Source: Marinomonas sp. MED121
GTDB taxonomy: Bacteria > Pseudomonadota > Gammaproteobacteria > Pseudomonadales > Marinomonadaceae
Direction of reading: 5' to 3'
Length of the DNA stretch: 64,000 bases
Assembly (NCBI RefSeq): GCF_000153025.1
Contig: NZ_CH672432.1
Span: forward strand, 563,087 to 627,086
Shown: positions 54,175-62,905 of the stretch, in pieces
Layout: each line of letters begins with the position of its first letter
How positions within the stretch are numbered: the stretch's first letter is position 1
The notes under the pieces: model-generated
Seen by the model: only the letters and a program-made list of their open reading frames with translations
What the model was told of the DNA's origin: nothing
The model's database searches: none
Made by a program: the position numbers and the translations under genes

Positions 54175-55122
54175 ATGACGCAAACAAACACATTTGACCC
54201 CCAAGGCTGGACACCAGAACGACTTGGCTCTCTTATGGGCAAAACCTATCTTATCACTGGCGCAAATAGTGGCGCAGGCTTCCAAGCAACCCGCACTCTG
54301 CTGAGCAAAGGTGCAAAAGTCATCATGCTTAATCGCAACACTCAAAAGTCCATCCTTGCCATCACAAATTTAAAGCAGGAATTTGGCGATAAAGCAGAAG
54401 TCAGTTTTATCAGCATGGATCTCGCCATTCTTGATTCAGTAAGAGAAGCGGCGACACAAGTATTAGACACAACAAAGCAAATAGATGCCCTCATCTGCAA
54501 CGGCGCCATTGCCCAAGTTGCTAAGCAAGAAATCACCCAAGATGGCTTTGAAAGCCAACTCGGCGTGAATCACTTTGGTCACTTTCTCCTATGTGGCATG
54601 CTTTTCGATCGAATAGAAACGTCCCAAGGACGTATCGTTGTTGTAGGCAGTAATGCTTACAAAATGGGTTTAAAGAAAATTCAATTTAACGACCTTAATT
54701 TTGATCAAAAATACACGGCATGGGATTCCTACGCTCAAAGTAAGCTAGCTCAAATGATGTTTGCCTACCAGCTACAAGATCGTATCAAGGCAGCAGGCAA
54801 AAACACCAAGGTGTTTGTATGTCACCCGGGCGCATCCAGAACCAACTTGCTCATGGATACAGCCAGCACTTTTAACAAAGTGCTTTGGTCACTTCTTTCA
54901 CGAATCATTGCGCAATCTGCACAAAAAGGCGCTTGGCCAGAGGTTATGTGTGCTACTCAAGATGGGCTCGCCCAAAAGCGCCTATATGGTCCAACGAAAA
55001 GAGCCGACACGGTTGGCCCAGTTGGAGAGTGCTCATTAGATAATGTCGCCTTAAACCAAGATATGGCCAATCAACTTTGGGCCTTATCAGAAGAAAAAAC
55101 CGCCCTGACTTGGTCATTCTAA
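54175..55122 (+). CDS. Short-chain dehydrogenase/reductase
   Basis: A 315-residue SDR of the long protochlorophyllide-reductase-like/retinol-dehydrogenase type. YLITGANSGAGFQATRTLLS is the NADP loop (TGxxxGxG), DALICNGAI the NxG element, and YAQSKLAQMMFAY contains the catalytic YxxxK. The substrate is unknown. It is divergent from the AraC regulator and followed just 1 bp later by the patatin gene, so these two form an operon under likely AraC control. Confidence 0.87.
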   Translation: MTQTNTFDPQGWTPERLGSLMGKTYLITGANSGAGFQATRTLLSKGAKVIMLNRNTQKSILAITNLKQEFGDKAEVSFISMDLAILDSVREAATQVLDTTKQIDALICNGAIAQVAKQEITQDGFESQLGVNHFGHFLLCGMLFDRIETSQGRIVVVGSNAYKMGLKKIQFNDLNFDQKYTAWDSYAQSKLAQMMFAYQLQDRIKAAGKNTKVFVCHPGASRTNLLMDTASTFNKVLWSLLSRIIAQSAQKGAWPEVMCATQDGLAQKRLYGPTKRADTVGPVGECSLDNVALNQDMANQLWALSEEKTALTWSF

Positions 55123-55123
55123 A

Positions 55124-56023
55124 ATGAAGATTAAGCTCATCACTTTCTTGATGCTAATACTCACAGGCTGTGCGCAAAATAATAACTACCCACAATTGGA
55201 GCTAGTTAAAGCGTCTGAACTCGACGATCAGTTTATAGAAAAGCAAACGGGTGATAAAAAACAAATTGGCATAGCCTTTGGCGGCGGTGGTATCCGTGGC
55301 TATATGCACCTTGGCGTGATCAAAGCCTTAGAAGAAGCCCAAATAAAAGCAGATATAGTCACAGGGTCTTCGGCGGGTTCCATTGCCGCCACCCTTTATG
55401 CATCAGGCAAACCTTATGTTGAGTTGGAAAGCATCATCAGTAATTTTAATGAAACAGATATCATGGATATGGTTTTATCACGCAAAGGGATAATGAATGG
55501 GCAAAGCCTAGCCCAATGGATCAATGATTCAGTACCACAGCAAAAACTCTCAGACATGCCCATCCCTATTGGGATTACGGCAACCGACATGACAAGCCTA
55601 GAGTCTGTTCTAATTAGAGATGGAAGCCCTGGCGAAGCGGTGCAAACCTCTTCCACAATTCCTGGTGCTTTCATTCCTGTTGAGCATGAAGATCATCTGC
55701 TAGTTGATGGAGGAGTATTGAATGTCGTACCAGTAGAGTATGCCAAAGCGATGGGGGCAGATTTAGTCATTGCAGTGGACATATATTGTGGCAACCAAAA
55801 ACCAGCTAAAAACACCTCTTTAAGCATGCAGCTATCAACCTTTAGGTTACTTGCCTGCAAACTCAGTGAAGCAGAAATCAATCGTGCAGACATAGTTATC
55901 AGACCTGATTATGAACCAGATGAGAATCGAAATTTTAACTCGAAAAAAGATGCGATCAATGCAGGTTACAAAGCCATGATGGCGCAAATGCCTAAGCTGG
56001 AAAAATTGCTAAAAGAGCTTTAA
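55124..56023 (+). CDS. Patatin-like phospholipase, lipoprotein
   Basis: A 299-residue patatin-family serine acyl hydrolase with a lipoprotein signal (MKIKLITFLMLILTGC). GGGGIRGYMHLG is the oxyanion hole, TGSSAGSIAATLY the nucleophile GxSxG and LLVDGGVLNVVP the DG(A/G) motif of the catalytic dyad Asp. The length suits a compact RssA-like enzyme, anchored outside the inner membrane or in the outer membrane. It begins directly after the SDR stop codon, so a link in lipid or aldehyde metabolism is possible. Confidence 0.87.
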   Translation: MKIKLITFLMLILTGCAQNNNYPQLELVKASELDDQFIEKQTGDKKQIGIAFGGGGIRGYMHLGVIKALEEAQIKADIVTGSSAGSIAATLYASGKPYVELESIISNFNETDIMDMVLSRKGIMNGQSLAQWINDSVPQQKLSDMPIPIGITATDMTSLESVLIRDGSPGEAVQTSSTIPGAFIPVEHEDHLLVDGGVLNVVPVEYAKAMGADLVIAVDIYCGNQKPAKNTSLSMQLSTFRLLACKLSEAEINRADIVIRPDYEPDENRNFNSKKDAINAGYKAMMAQMPKLEKLLKEL

Positions 56024-56172
56024 CACAGAAAGGTACTAAGAAAAGCAGATGCTAATCAGTCTGGTTAAGTTCTATCAACGTAAAGAAAGGCTGTAAATAG
56101 CTAATTTACTTGAGAAGCTATCTACAGCTGCGACATAATCAGCCCACCTTAATACTGACTCGCTAATAAAGA

Positions 56173-56757
56173 ATGAAAAAACATCTAGGATTTGCCCTTA
56201 ACATTATCGCTATTGGCCTCTTCATCCCTGGGATAATGTTGCCCATGCTGTCTTTATCCATGGAGATGGGCATCAATGTAATGGGCTCTAACTTCACACC
56301 CAATTTGATCGATAAAGAGTTATCCATTATCGCCACAGTTGAAGAGCTATGGCTAGATCAACGCTTTATTGTGGCAGTACTGATTTTTTTATTTTCCGTT
56401 TGTATTCCCTTACTAAAAACTTCATTGGTTAGCTTTTCATACTTCATTAAAAATGCCGATAAAGAAGCCAAAATCTTAAAGTTTGTCGCTAGTATCGGAA
56501 AGTGGTCCATGGCAGATGTTTTCACTGTCGCGATTTTTTTGGCTATCTTATCGACTAACCACAGTGAAACCGTAAATAGAGAAGCCATCTCAGCCTTTGG
56601 TTTAAACATTGATTTACTCATCAGTAGCCAAACCCTATCTGCAGCGGGAGCAGGCTTTTACTATTTTACGGGCTATTGCTTATTGTCTTTGTTAGGTACA
56701 CACCTAAGCCAAAGCAGCCATAAAGCAAAGGCAAAAATAGTAGTTGAGCAAAGTTAA
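56173..56757 (+). CDS. PqiA-like inner-membrane protein
   Basis: A 194-residue protein with four predicted membrane helices, matching half of a paraquat-inducible protein A domain: FIPGIMLPMLSLSMEM, FIVAVLIFLFSVCIPLLKTS, and SIGKWSMADVFTVAIFLAIL, in which GKWSMADVF is the family signature. Full PqiA has two such domains; this is a single-domain form. No MCE-domain PqiB or LetB gene is adjacent, so its partner is unclear. A strong terminator follows. Confidence 0.85.
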   Translation: MKKHLGFALNIIAIGLFIPGIMLPMLSLSMEMGINVMGSNFTPNLIDKELSIIATVEELWLDQRFIVAVLIFLFSVCIPLLKTSLVSFSYFIKNADKEAKILKFVASIGKWSMADVFTVAIFLAILSTNHSETVNREAISAFGLNIDLLISSQTLSAAGAGFYYFTGYCLLSLLGTHLSQSSHKAKAKIVVEQS

Positions 56758-56781
56758 TAAAAACCAGTTACACCAAGCCAC

Positions 56782-56828
56782 CACCTCTCGTTCCCAGAAC
56801 TGACTTCTCTGGGAACGAGGTGAATTTT
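56782..56828 (+). terminator. Strong intrinsic terminator after the PqiA-like gene
   Basis: CACCTCTCGTTCCCAGA pairs with TCTGGGAACGAGGTG (two-base bulge), then AATTTTTT. It separates the housekeeping block from the AT-rich accessory block. Confidence 0.9.
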
Positions 56829-57063
56829 TTATCATACCAACTTACTCCCCCACTCTTTTATAAAAGCTTCTCTCTCAACCTGACCAAGAAACCTATTACT
56901 TCCTGCAAATACTACATAGTTAAAGCCGAATACTTCATTGAATAGCCAGAGGTTAATTTAATGAAATGGGTAATATTAGATAAACGAAATGGTTATGTGA
57001 TAACTCATCTTTAAAGCCTATGGGGTTAGGAAGTAATTGAAATAATTTATTGAGGGCTGAAAC

Positions 57064-57597
57064 ATGTATAAAAAAATGGAAAAAGTAAAACCGTTTAAGA
57101 AAACTCTTGAAGAAAACAGAGTTATCCAAAAAATCACAACAATGAATCAAATGTCATGTCACGCTTGGGCTTTAAATGGCAACAGGATAACAGCTCAGCA
57201 AACTAACATTGATTACACCGAATTATGTAGTGATATAGGAAATCAATACGATAATGGATCTAATTTACACGGAAGACCACTTTCTACAATAAGAAGTGAA
57301 ACGATGCAAACAATTGCACTTCTTAGCCGACCTAGGACAGTCGATACAGATGATGACATTTGGCTATGTGGTGCTTTCAATGGAAATGATGTTACACCAT
57401 CACATCTTTGGCTAGAAAACAGAACAACAAATTGGACTTACGACACTATGCCAGGACGAGGAATAATAAGTGTTGATAGAGTTGGTATAAACGGTCACGC
57501 ATTTCAACCCGGATGTGAAGCCTTCCAAATAGCGGCTAATAATATAGCCCGTGTACGAGTGGATGGTTTCACACGAGATCAATATAACTCAATTTAA
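57064..57597 (+). CDS. Hypothetical protein of the accessory block
   Basis: A 177-residue protein I do not recognise. The polar N-terminus (about 30 residues, Lys-rich) is followed by a globular part with NQMSCHAWALNG, PSHLWLENRTTNW, GINGHAFQPGCEAF and IAANNIARVRVDGF. The Cys and His clusters (SCH and GHAFQPGC) might be catalytic but the order does not fit a known protease, so I assign no function. GAGGG precedes the ATG. It lies 68 bp before the papain-like gene on the same strand and could be its partner. The region is AT-rich, unlike the genes to the left. Confidence 0.6.
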   Translation: MYKKMEKVKPFKKTLEENRVIQKITTMNQMSCHAWALNGNRITAQQTNIDYTELCSDIGNQYDNGSNLHGRPLSTIRSETMQTIALLSRPRTVDTDDDIWLCGAFNGNDVTPSHLWLENRTTNWTYDTMPGRGIISVDRVGINGHAFQPGCEAFQIAANNIARVRVDGFTRDQYNSI

Positions 57598-57665
57598 GCG
57601 GTTTAACGAAATTAAGCCCCCTTTCATTAATTTTCTAAGTTGAAGTCACCAATACGAGGCAGAAT

Positions 57666-58505
57666 ATGTTTGCACTGAAACAGAACTCATATTTGAAGAA
57701 AAATAGAATAAAGCGAGGGTCATTTAGCCCTTCATCAAGAAGCCCACTTTCATTGATACAGCTGGCTGGAGAACAAGATGCTGTAAATGAAATAAGTCCA
57801 TTTAAACGAGGAAATGTTCTCAGAGATATAATTGATACTAATGGAATGAGCTATGCAACTTTACAATGGGCTAGGCAAAACGAATCAAAACTTTTAGAAG
57901 AGATCTATGATCAACTTAACAACCTAGAAACGAACGGGTCTGAGATAGAAAAGAAAGCTGCCGTTTTAGCTAAATCAGATATTAATCGCATAAGTGCTCA
58001 AATATTTAAAACACTTAAAGTTGGTAATTGCGGTGAGTTTGCAAATATGACGTCGTATACTTTAAGAAAAAACACAGTAGATCAATACATATATACAGTG
58101 TCTATGGAGGGGGCTATTTTTGATGAAGCAAATTCAAAATGGACTGATCATGCATTTAATATAGTGCAGCCCATTGAAGTGCTTGATAAACCCGTTTTAA
58201 ACCCAAAAGGATTTAAAGACGATGCAATGATAGCTGACTCATGGGGAGATCAGAATCCGGTAAAACTCAAAGATTTCTTAGCCCGCGACAACCCTTATGG
58301 AAAGAGAATGAACCGCTCTGAAATGAAAATACGTAAAACGATTAAAGCAGATGGTCAAGAAACTTTAAATGATCCGTCAGTAATTAAAATAATTACCGAC
58401 GTAATAAATAATTCATACAAAGCAGATAGGTTATTGATAGAAGCAACAGCTGATCAAAAAATGCAAAGTATTAATAATGGAGAAAACGACCCACATTTAT
58501 TTTAA
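57666..58505 (+). CDS. Papain/transglutaminase-like Cys-His-Asp protein, possible effector
   Basis: A 279-residue protein. KVGNCGEFANMTSYTLR (Cys near residue 120), TDHAFNIVQPIEV (His near 159) and MIADSWGDQNPV (Asp near 189) appear in the order and spacing of papain-like or transglutaminase-like Cys-His-Asp triads. Similar NCGE...HAF...D-W patterns occur in deamidase and protease domains of bacterial toxins and secreted effectors; that is a resemblance, not a family call. There is no signal peptide. A polar basic N-terminus (SYLKKNRIKRGSFSPSSRS) precedes it. GAGG lies just before the ATG. Confidence 0.6.
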   Translation: MFALKQNSYLKKNRIKRGSFSPSSRSPLSLIQLAGEQDAVNEISPFKRGNVLRDIIDTNGMSYATLQWARQNESKLLEEIYDQLNNLETNGSEIEKKAAVLAKSDINRISAQIFKTLKVGNCGEFANMTSYTLRKNTVDQYIYTVSMEGAIFDEANSKWTDHAFNIVQPIEVLDKPVLNPKGFKDDAMIADSWGDQNPVKLKDFLARDNPYGKRMNRSEMKIRKTIKADGQETLNDPSVIKIITDVINNSYKADRLLIEATADQKMQSINNGENDPHLF

Positions 58506-58585
58506 GCAAGGTTTTATAAATACAGTCACTCTAATTTTATAGGGTGGCTGTTACCTTAAAAACCAGCTCCATCTTAAAATCCCCC

Positions 58586-59665
58586 CTACTTCAACCTAAC
58601 ATGTAACAAGATCCCTTTATGGTCTGTTACCGCAACTGCACCATTACTTACTATATTACTTAGCTGATGATGAGTGCGTCCTTCATAGGTTGCGTCGTCA
58701 TCGTCACTGTCTGAGCCATCATCTCCGTCATCATTTACGCCGTGGTAAACAAACTGATTGGTATACTCTATCCAAGGAAGGTGAACGGTGTTTTCGTTAT
58801 ATAAAGCAATATCGTAGAACTTCTCTCCTGTAGAGTTAGTACCATAGAGGTTACCGAATGAATTTTTTAAGGTTGAATCTGTTACGACTTTTGTTGCTAG
58901 TTTATAGCTATTACCACCAGAACTCATGGCATTTAGAATATTTACCACGGTAGAAATACCGTTTTGATTCGTGTCGCCCATGATGATATCGGGTATTTTT
59001 TTAATTAAGCTAGAGGCGTTAATTTTGTCTTTTAAGCCAGTGAAAAAGCTCTGCATTCCAGTGCTTGAAGAAGCATGGCTATTAGGCACATGTAAAAAGA
59101 CGATCAATAAATTGTTTTTAATGAATACAACAAAGCCGGTGTCACTTAGAAAGTGTGTATTTAAACTTAAGTTGGTATCTAAAATTGGTGTGAACAAACT
59201 GAAATTCTGACAATGCTTCTTTGCAGAAGCCACTCTGACGCTTTTCCCTAGATCCCTAAAGGTACTGATATCATCCGAAGTAATCTGAGCGTTTAACTCC
59301 CCGACACAAGTAATATCTACATACTGTTTAATACTTCGGCGCATTTGCCTTTGACCATTCAAGATCAAACGCCTTATGTATCGCCTTCTAAGCATTCTGT
59401 CCTTATCCCTGCTTACTAGCGGCTTATACTCTCTCACTTTTACATCTAGTTTGAGCCTTTTCGGCTTTGCTTTTTTAGCTATTTTCTTTGAGGTAATAGC
59501 TTTGGGGGCTCTAAGCAGCTTTTCACGAAATCTAATCGTACCGCTGCTTACAGCACGCTTAGCAGTAGTTCGGGTATGCATGCACTCTTTCCAAGAATAC
59601 GAACTTGTCGGGTCAGAGCTATTTGTTTCTATGGATTGATAATAGATGCTAGTACTCGTAGTCAT
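58586..59665 (-). CDS. Putative EEP (DNase I-like) nuclease with polybasic N-terminus
   Basis: A 359-residue protein. Residues about 55-115 are very rich in Lys and Arg (KKIAKKAKPKRLKLDVK, then RMLRRRYIRRLILNGQRQMR). The C-terminal part resembles endonuclease/exonuclease/phosphatase fold enzymes: VGELNAQ, FLHVPNSH (catalytic His region), DIIMGDTNQNG (GDxN) and VTDHKGILLHVRL (the SDH-type end). So it may cut DNA or phosphoinositides. A stretch of acidic residues (DDGDDGSDSDDDDATY) precedes the last motif. AAGGA lies before the ATG. It converges on the papain-like gene. Confidence 0.62.
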   Translation of the reverse strand: MTTSTSIYYQSIETNSSDPTSSYSWKECMHTRTTAKRAVSSGTIRFREKLLRAPKAITSKKIAKKAKPKRLKLDVKVREYKPLVSRDKDRMLRRRYIRRLILNGQRQMRRSIKQYVDITCVGELNAQITSDDISTFRDLGKSVRVASAKKHCQNFSLFTPILDTNLSLNTHFLSDTGFVVFIKNNLLIVFLHVPNSHASSSTGMQSFFTGLKDKINASSLIKKIPDIIMGDTNQNGISTVVNILNAMSSGGNSYKLATKVVTDSTLKNSFGNLYGTNSTGEKFYDIALYNENTVHLPWIEYTNQFVYHGVNDDGDDGSDSDDDDATYEGRTHHQLSNIVSNGAVAVTDHKGILLHVRLK

Positions 59666-59809
59666 AAAAATCCTTGTAAAGGCTACCTATATCTGAATTT
59701 AGGAACAGAAAAATTGAATTCAGTTAAAAATCATATATTAAATGGCAAGAGATACAAAGCAGGTTTATAGATGAGGATTCGGTGTTAGAGGCTTTTTTAG
59801 ACAATAAAA

Positions 59810-59842
59810 AGCCATGATAAACTATGAGATTTTATCATGGCT
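59810..59842 (-). terminator. Terminator of the SMC-like ATPase operon
   Basis: AGCCATGATAAA and TTTATCATGGCT form a 12-bp perfect stem; on the minus strand TTTTTATT follows. It lies 8-40 bp beyond the ATPase stop codon. The other strand also has a T-rich tail, so it may work in both directions. Confidence 0.85.
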
Positions 59843-59849
59843 GTTTTGT

Positions 59850-62210
59850 TTAATTAGCAACTTTTTTTACAGCACTTGAAAGTTGATATTCCTTCCTTTC
59901 CAATAATTTAATTTGCTTTACTGATCGTTTATATTTTAAAAATTTATATATAAAATACCTTGAAACATGGTCTTCGTGAGTTGAAAGTATAATTTGCCTA
60001 TCAGAGAACTCATTTCTTAAAAGTTCAACTAGCGAAATCATATTGATTTCATCCATCGTTTGCACAGGGTCATCAATCAGCAAAGTGCCAAAACCTCTGG
60101 CATACACTTTATTTAGTGCTAGATAAAGTGTAATAACTACTGCTGCTATTTGCCCAGAACTCATAGTATTAATGACGTCATGATCACTTTTCCAGTTGGA
60201 AACAAATCGAATATTTTTCAGCTCATTTCCACCTGTTTTATCTTTAATGAATATTCCATTTCCAATACCAGACTGATGAGCCTGAAGCACTTTTCCTGAA
60301 TAAATATAGAATGGAATTTCAATATCTTTAATGAGAAGTTTTTGATAACGGCTTATTGCTGATTTTAAATTTCTCCGCAATTTGTAAATAGAACTTTTCT
60401 TGGTATTTAATATATTAATTTCCTGCTTAACAGATTGATATTTTTTTATATCACTTGTAATCATCTCGGAAAATAATTGCTGAATATACTTAGACTTTAG
60501 TTTTATGTCTTCTATATGCAGTAAGTTCAAATACTTTGAATTAGAATCAAAGTAAATTTTAAATACATTATCAAAATTTATTTCATCATTTGATTCATCA
60601 TAACCTTCAGGGCTATATTTAATCTTCTCTAAAATTCTATCTCTAATAAGTGATAAATTTTTTTCAATTTCAGATTCCGTATTATTTTCAGGCTTATAAT
60701 TCAACAACAAATCTGAGTAAGCTATTTTTTCTTGATTCAGCCATAGCTTTAGATTAGCGAAGCGCTCGCCCATTTCTTTTGCTTTCTCCAGTTCAGAAAT
60801 ATGCTCTTCAGAAGGAGCCACTGTATTAGATAAAAATTTACTTGTCTTCCCAAAAAATATTGGCAATGTATGTTTCAAAAAATCACTTTGCAACTTATCT
60901 AAACGCTTCTCATCGTCTGTCAAAATTGATTTTAAAGCTAATTCCTTTTTTTCGATCGATTGGATCAACTCTGTGTGTTCATTAAAACCAGTACCACAAA
61001 GAAAACATTCCTTTTCTAACTTCTCGTTAATTAAAAAAGCTTTTAAATAATTTCTATTACCAAGTAGCTCAAGTAAAAACTTTGAGCTTTCTTGATTACG
61101 TTCATTTCCTTCAACGATCTGTTTTAAAAATTTAAGAAAATCATCCCCAGATTCATAACCAACTAAAGAAAAAACTTCAACTAAATCATTTGAGGAAAGC
61201 AATTTTTTAAAACTTTCGAAATTTAGCAACGATGTAATCTTTGTAACTAAATCAACCTGCCTAGACTGCTCCTTAAGTTGATCTATTTTATTAACATACT
61301 TAGAATATGCTATAAATAGTTTCAAAACATCATGTTGGTTTGTAGCTAGGATATGTTTCCTACGACTTAAGTAAAATTCACGATATTTTACTAATCTACC
61401 AATATTATGCAGCTCTGATAAAATACCATCTCTTTTTTCAGATGAAAGAGCCTCAATGTTCTCTCTATCCCATTCAAAGTGTATATCTTTCCACTCTAAC
61501 AGAGACTTAAAACATAATATTGATTCTTGTCCACCTTCAGAAGTCTCCAAGTTCCCTCTGTTTTCAAGATTTTTTTTCTCTCTATCTTTTTCCCTTAGAA
61601 TTTCATCAAGACGTTTTTCTATCTGTTCGACTTTAAAAACTTTATCTTGCATTTCAATAGTGTCACCAAAAAGAACTGACAAAGCTTCTGCACGCTCTTT
61701 CTCTTTTTTATGCTTTAGAAAGTGAGCGGTATCTTCCTGTTCAACATAGTGAAACAAAGTAAAGTCACGCCCTAAATTAGGGCTACCTATTAATTCATTT
61801 AAATCAAACTCAGTAATAATTTTTCGCTCATTATTCTTGAGTAAGATAAGATCCCAAAGGCTTCTGAAGTTGCTAATTTTCTTTGCACTATTAGGCAAAT
61901 CCTTCTTTAATCGCCTCTCAATTAATATACAATCTTCATCATTCCTTAACTCCAATCTTACAAAGCAATCTGCGCTATTTTTATACGCAACAACAACATC
62001 TTTAGGGTTTTGCTGATTTTCAGTTGAATTAAAACGCCTTATCCCTCCTGTGAGAGCTAGTTCAATAGCATCATATACAGTTGTTTTTCCATGTCCGTTT
62101 GGACCATCAAATACAACAAGCTCATTACCGCTAAAATTTATAGTGAATTCTTCACCAAATAACTTAAAATTATTGAATGTAAGCTTTTCCAGTCGATATA
62201 AGTTACTCAT
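59850..62210 (-). CDS. SMC/Rad50-like ATPase with zinc hook (Lamassu LmuB / ABC-3C type)
   Basis: A 786-residue ABC-type ATPase. KLTFNNFKLFGEEFTINF, then GPNGHGKTT (36-44) is Walker A; two long coiled-coil segments surround ECFLCGTGF, a CxxC zinc hook; TMSSGQIAAVVITLYLA is the signature motif and GTLLIDDPVQTMDEI Walker B with an H-loop in STHED. This is the SMC-like subunit of Lamassu/ABC-three-component defence. Its ATG overlaps the stop of the middle gene (ATGA), so I prefer 62210 over a TTG at 62222. Terminator follows. Confidence 0.85.
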   Translation of the reverse strand: MSNLYRLEKLTFNNFKLFGEEFTINFSGNELVVFDGPNGHGKTTVYDAIELALTGGIRRFNSTENQQNPKDVVVAYKNSADCFVRLELRNDEDCILIERRLKKDLPNSAKKISNFRSLWDLILLKNNERKIITEFDLNELIGSPNLGRDFTLFHYVEQEDTAHFLKHKKEKERAEALSVLFGDTIEMQDKVFKVEQIEKRLDEILREKDREKKNLENRGNLETSEGGQESILCFKSLLEWKDIHFEWDRENIEALSSEKRDGILSELHNIGRLVKYREFYLSRRKHILATNQHDVLKLFIAYSKYVNKIDQLKEQSRQVDLVTKITSLLNFESFKKLLSSNDLVEVFSLVGYESGDDFLKFLKQIVEGNERNQESSKFLLELLGNRNYLKAFLINEKLEKECFLCGTGFNEHTELIQSIEKKELALKSILTDDEKRLDKLQSDFLKHTLPIFFGKTSKFLSNTVAPSEEHISELEKAKEMGERFANLKLWLNQEKIAYSDLLLNYKPENNTESEIEKNLSLIRDRILEKIKYSPEGYDESNDEINFDNVFKIYFDSNSKYLNLLHIEDIKLKSKYIQQLFSEMITSDIKKYQSVKQEINILNTKKSSIYKLRRNLKSAISRYQKLLIKDIEIPFYIYSGKVLQAHQSGIGNGIFIKDKTGGNELKNIRFVSNWKSDHDVINTMSSGQIAAVVITLYLALNKVYARGFGTLLIDDPVQTMDEINMISLVELLRNEFSDRQIILSTHEDHVSRYFIYKFLKYKRSVKQIKLLERKEYQLSSAVKKVAN

Positions 62211-62905
62211 ACCTCCCCCCAAGCTGATGTAACTTTTGCATCAATAAGATCGGAGCTAAAATTTTCATCACCATCACAAATAAAATCAAGTAATTCTAAA
62301 TCAGATTGATCTAACTCACTTCTAACAAAACTACTCAAATCATCTAGTTGATTTGGTTGAGGTAAATAATGTACAAAAGGGAGCTTTGTAATTACTCTGA
62401 TAAGTAATGGATAATAATTCCCATCTTCAAGCTTCTGTGTTTTAAAAGAATCAAATAAGCCTCCCTCATCACTCATTAGCAATTTATTTAAGTGTTCATT
62501 ACTAAATTGGTTATTTAGTTTTTCTTTTAGAGATACCAGTTCACTTTTAGAGTAAGTAATAACATTCTTTTTAAAGAAGTATGGATTTTCTTCAAAATTT
62601 AATAATAGCTTCTCGGTAATATGACCGGCTTCACAACATAAGATTAGCGTACTATTTTTTCTAAAACTTTCGTCCGTACAGTCCAACTTTTCTAAAACAT
62701 CCATGAACTTCTCAGCATACTCATTAATCAGCTTTTTAATAAGAGCATCATCCGCGGCCTCGCATTCAAGAATAAGATAATACTCCTGATTAACGTTTTC
62801 TTTACTAGGCACCCCAATTTTTGAATTGACACCTTCAATATCTATCTCAACCTCATGCATAACAAGACTGTTTGATTCACAAAGTCCATGTAAAATATCA
62901 AGCAT
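62207..62905 (-). CDS. Middle protein of the three-gene system (LmuC-like)
   Basis: A 232-residue protein without a fold I recognise by name, rich in acidic residues and helices. Size and position, between a large protein and an SMC-like ATPase, fit the small middle component (LmuC) of Lamassu/ABC-three-component systems. It starts at an ATG 8 bp inside the end of the upstream gene (GAGGAAATAAGC before it) and its stop overlaps the ATPase start, so all three genes are translationally coupled. In Lamassu the middle protein joins the SMC pair and effector. Confidence 0.6.
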   Translation of the reverse strand: MLDILHGLCESNSLVMHEVEIDIEGVNSKIGVPSKENVNQEYYLILECEAADDALIKKLINEYAEKFMDVLEKLDCTDESFRKNSTLILCCEAGHITEKLLLNFEENPYFFKKNVITYSKSELVSLKEKLNNQFSNEHLNKLLMSDEGGLFDSFKTQKLEDGNYYPLLIRVITKLPFVHYLPQPNQLDDLSSFVRSELDQSDLELLDFICDGDENFSSDLIDAKVTSAWGEV

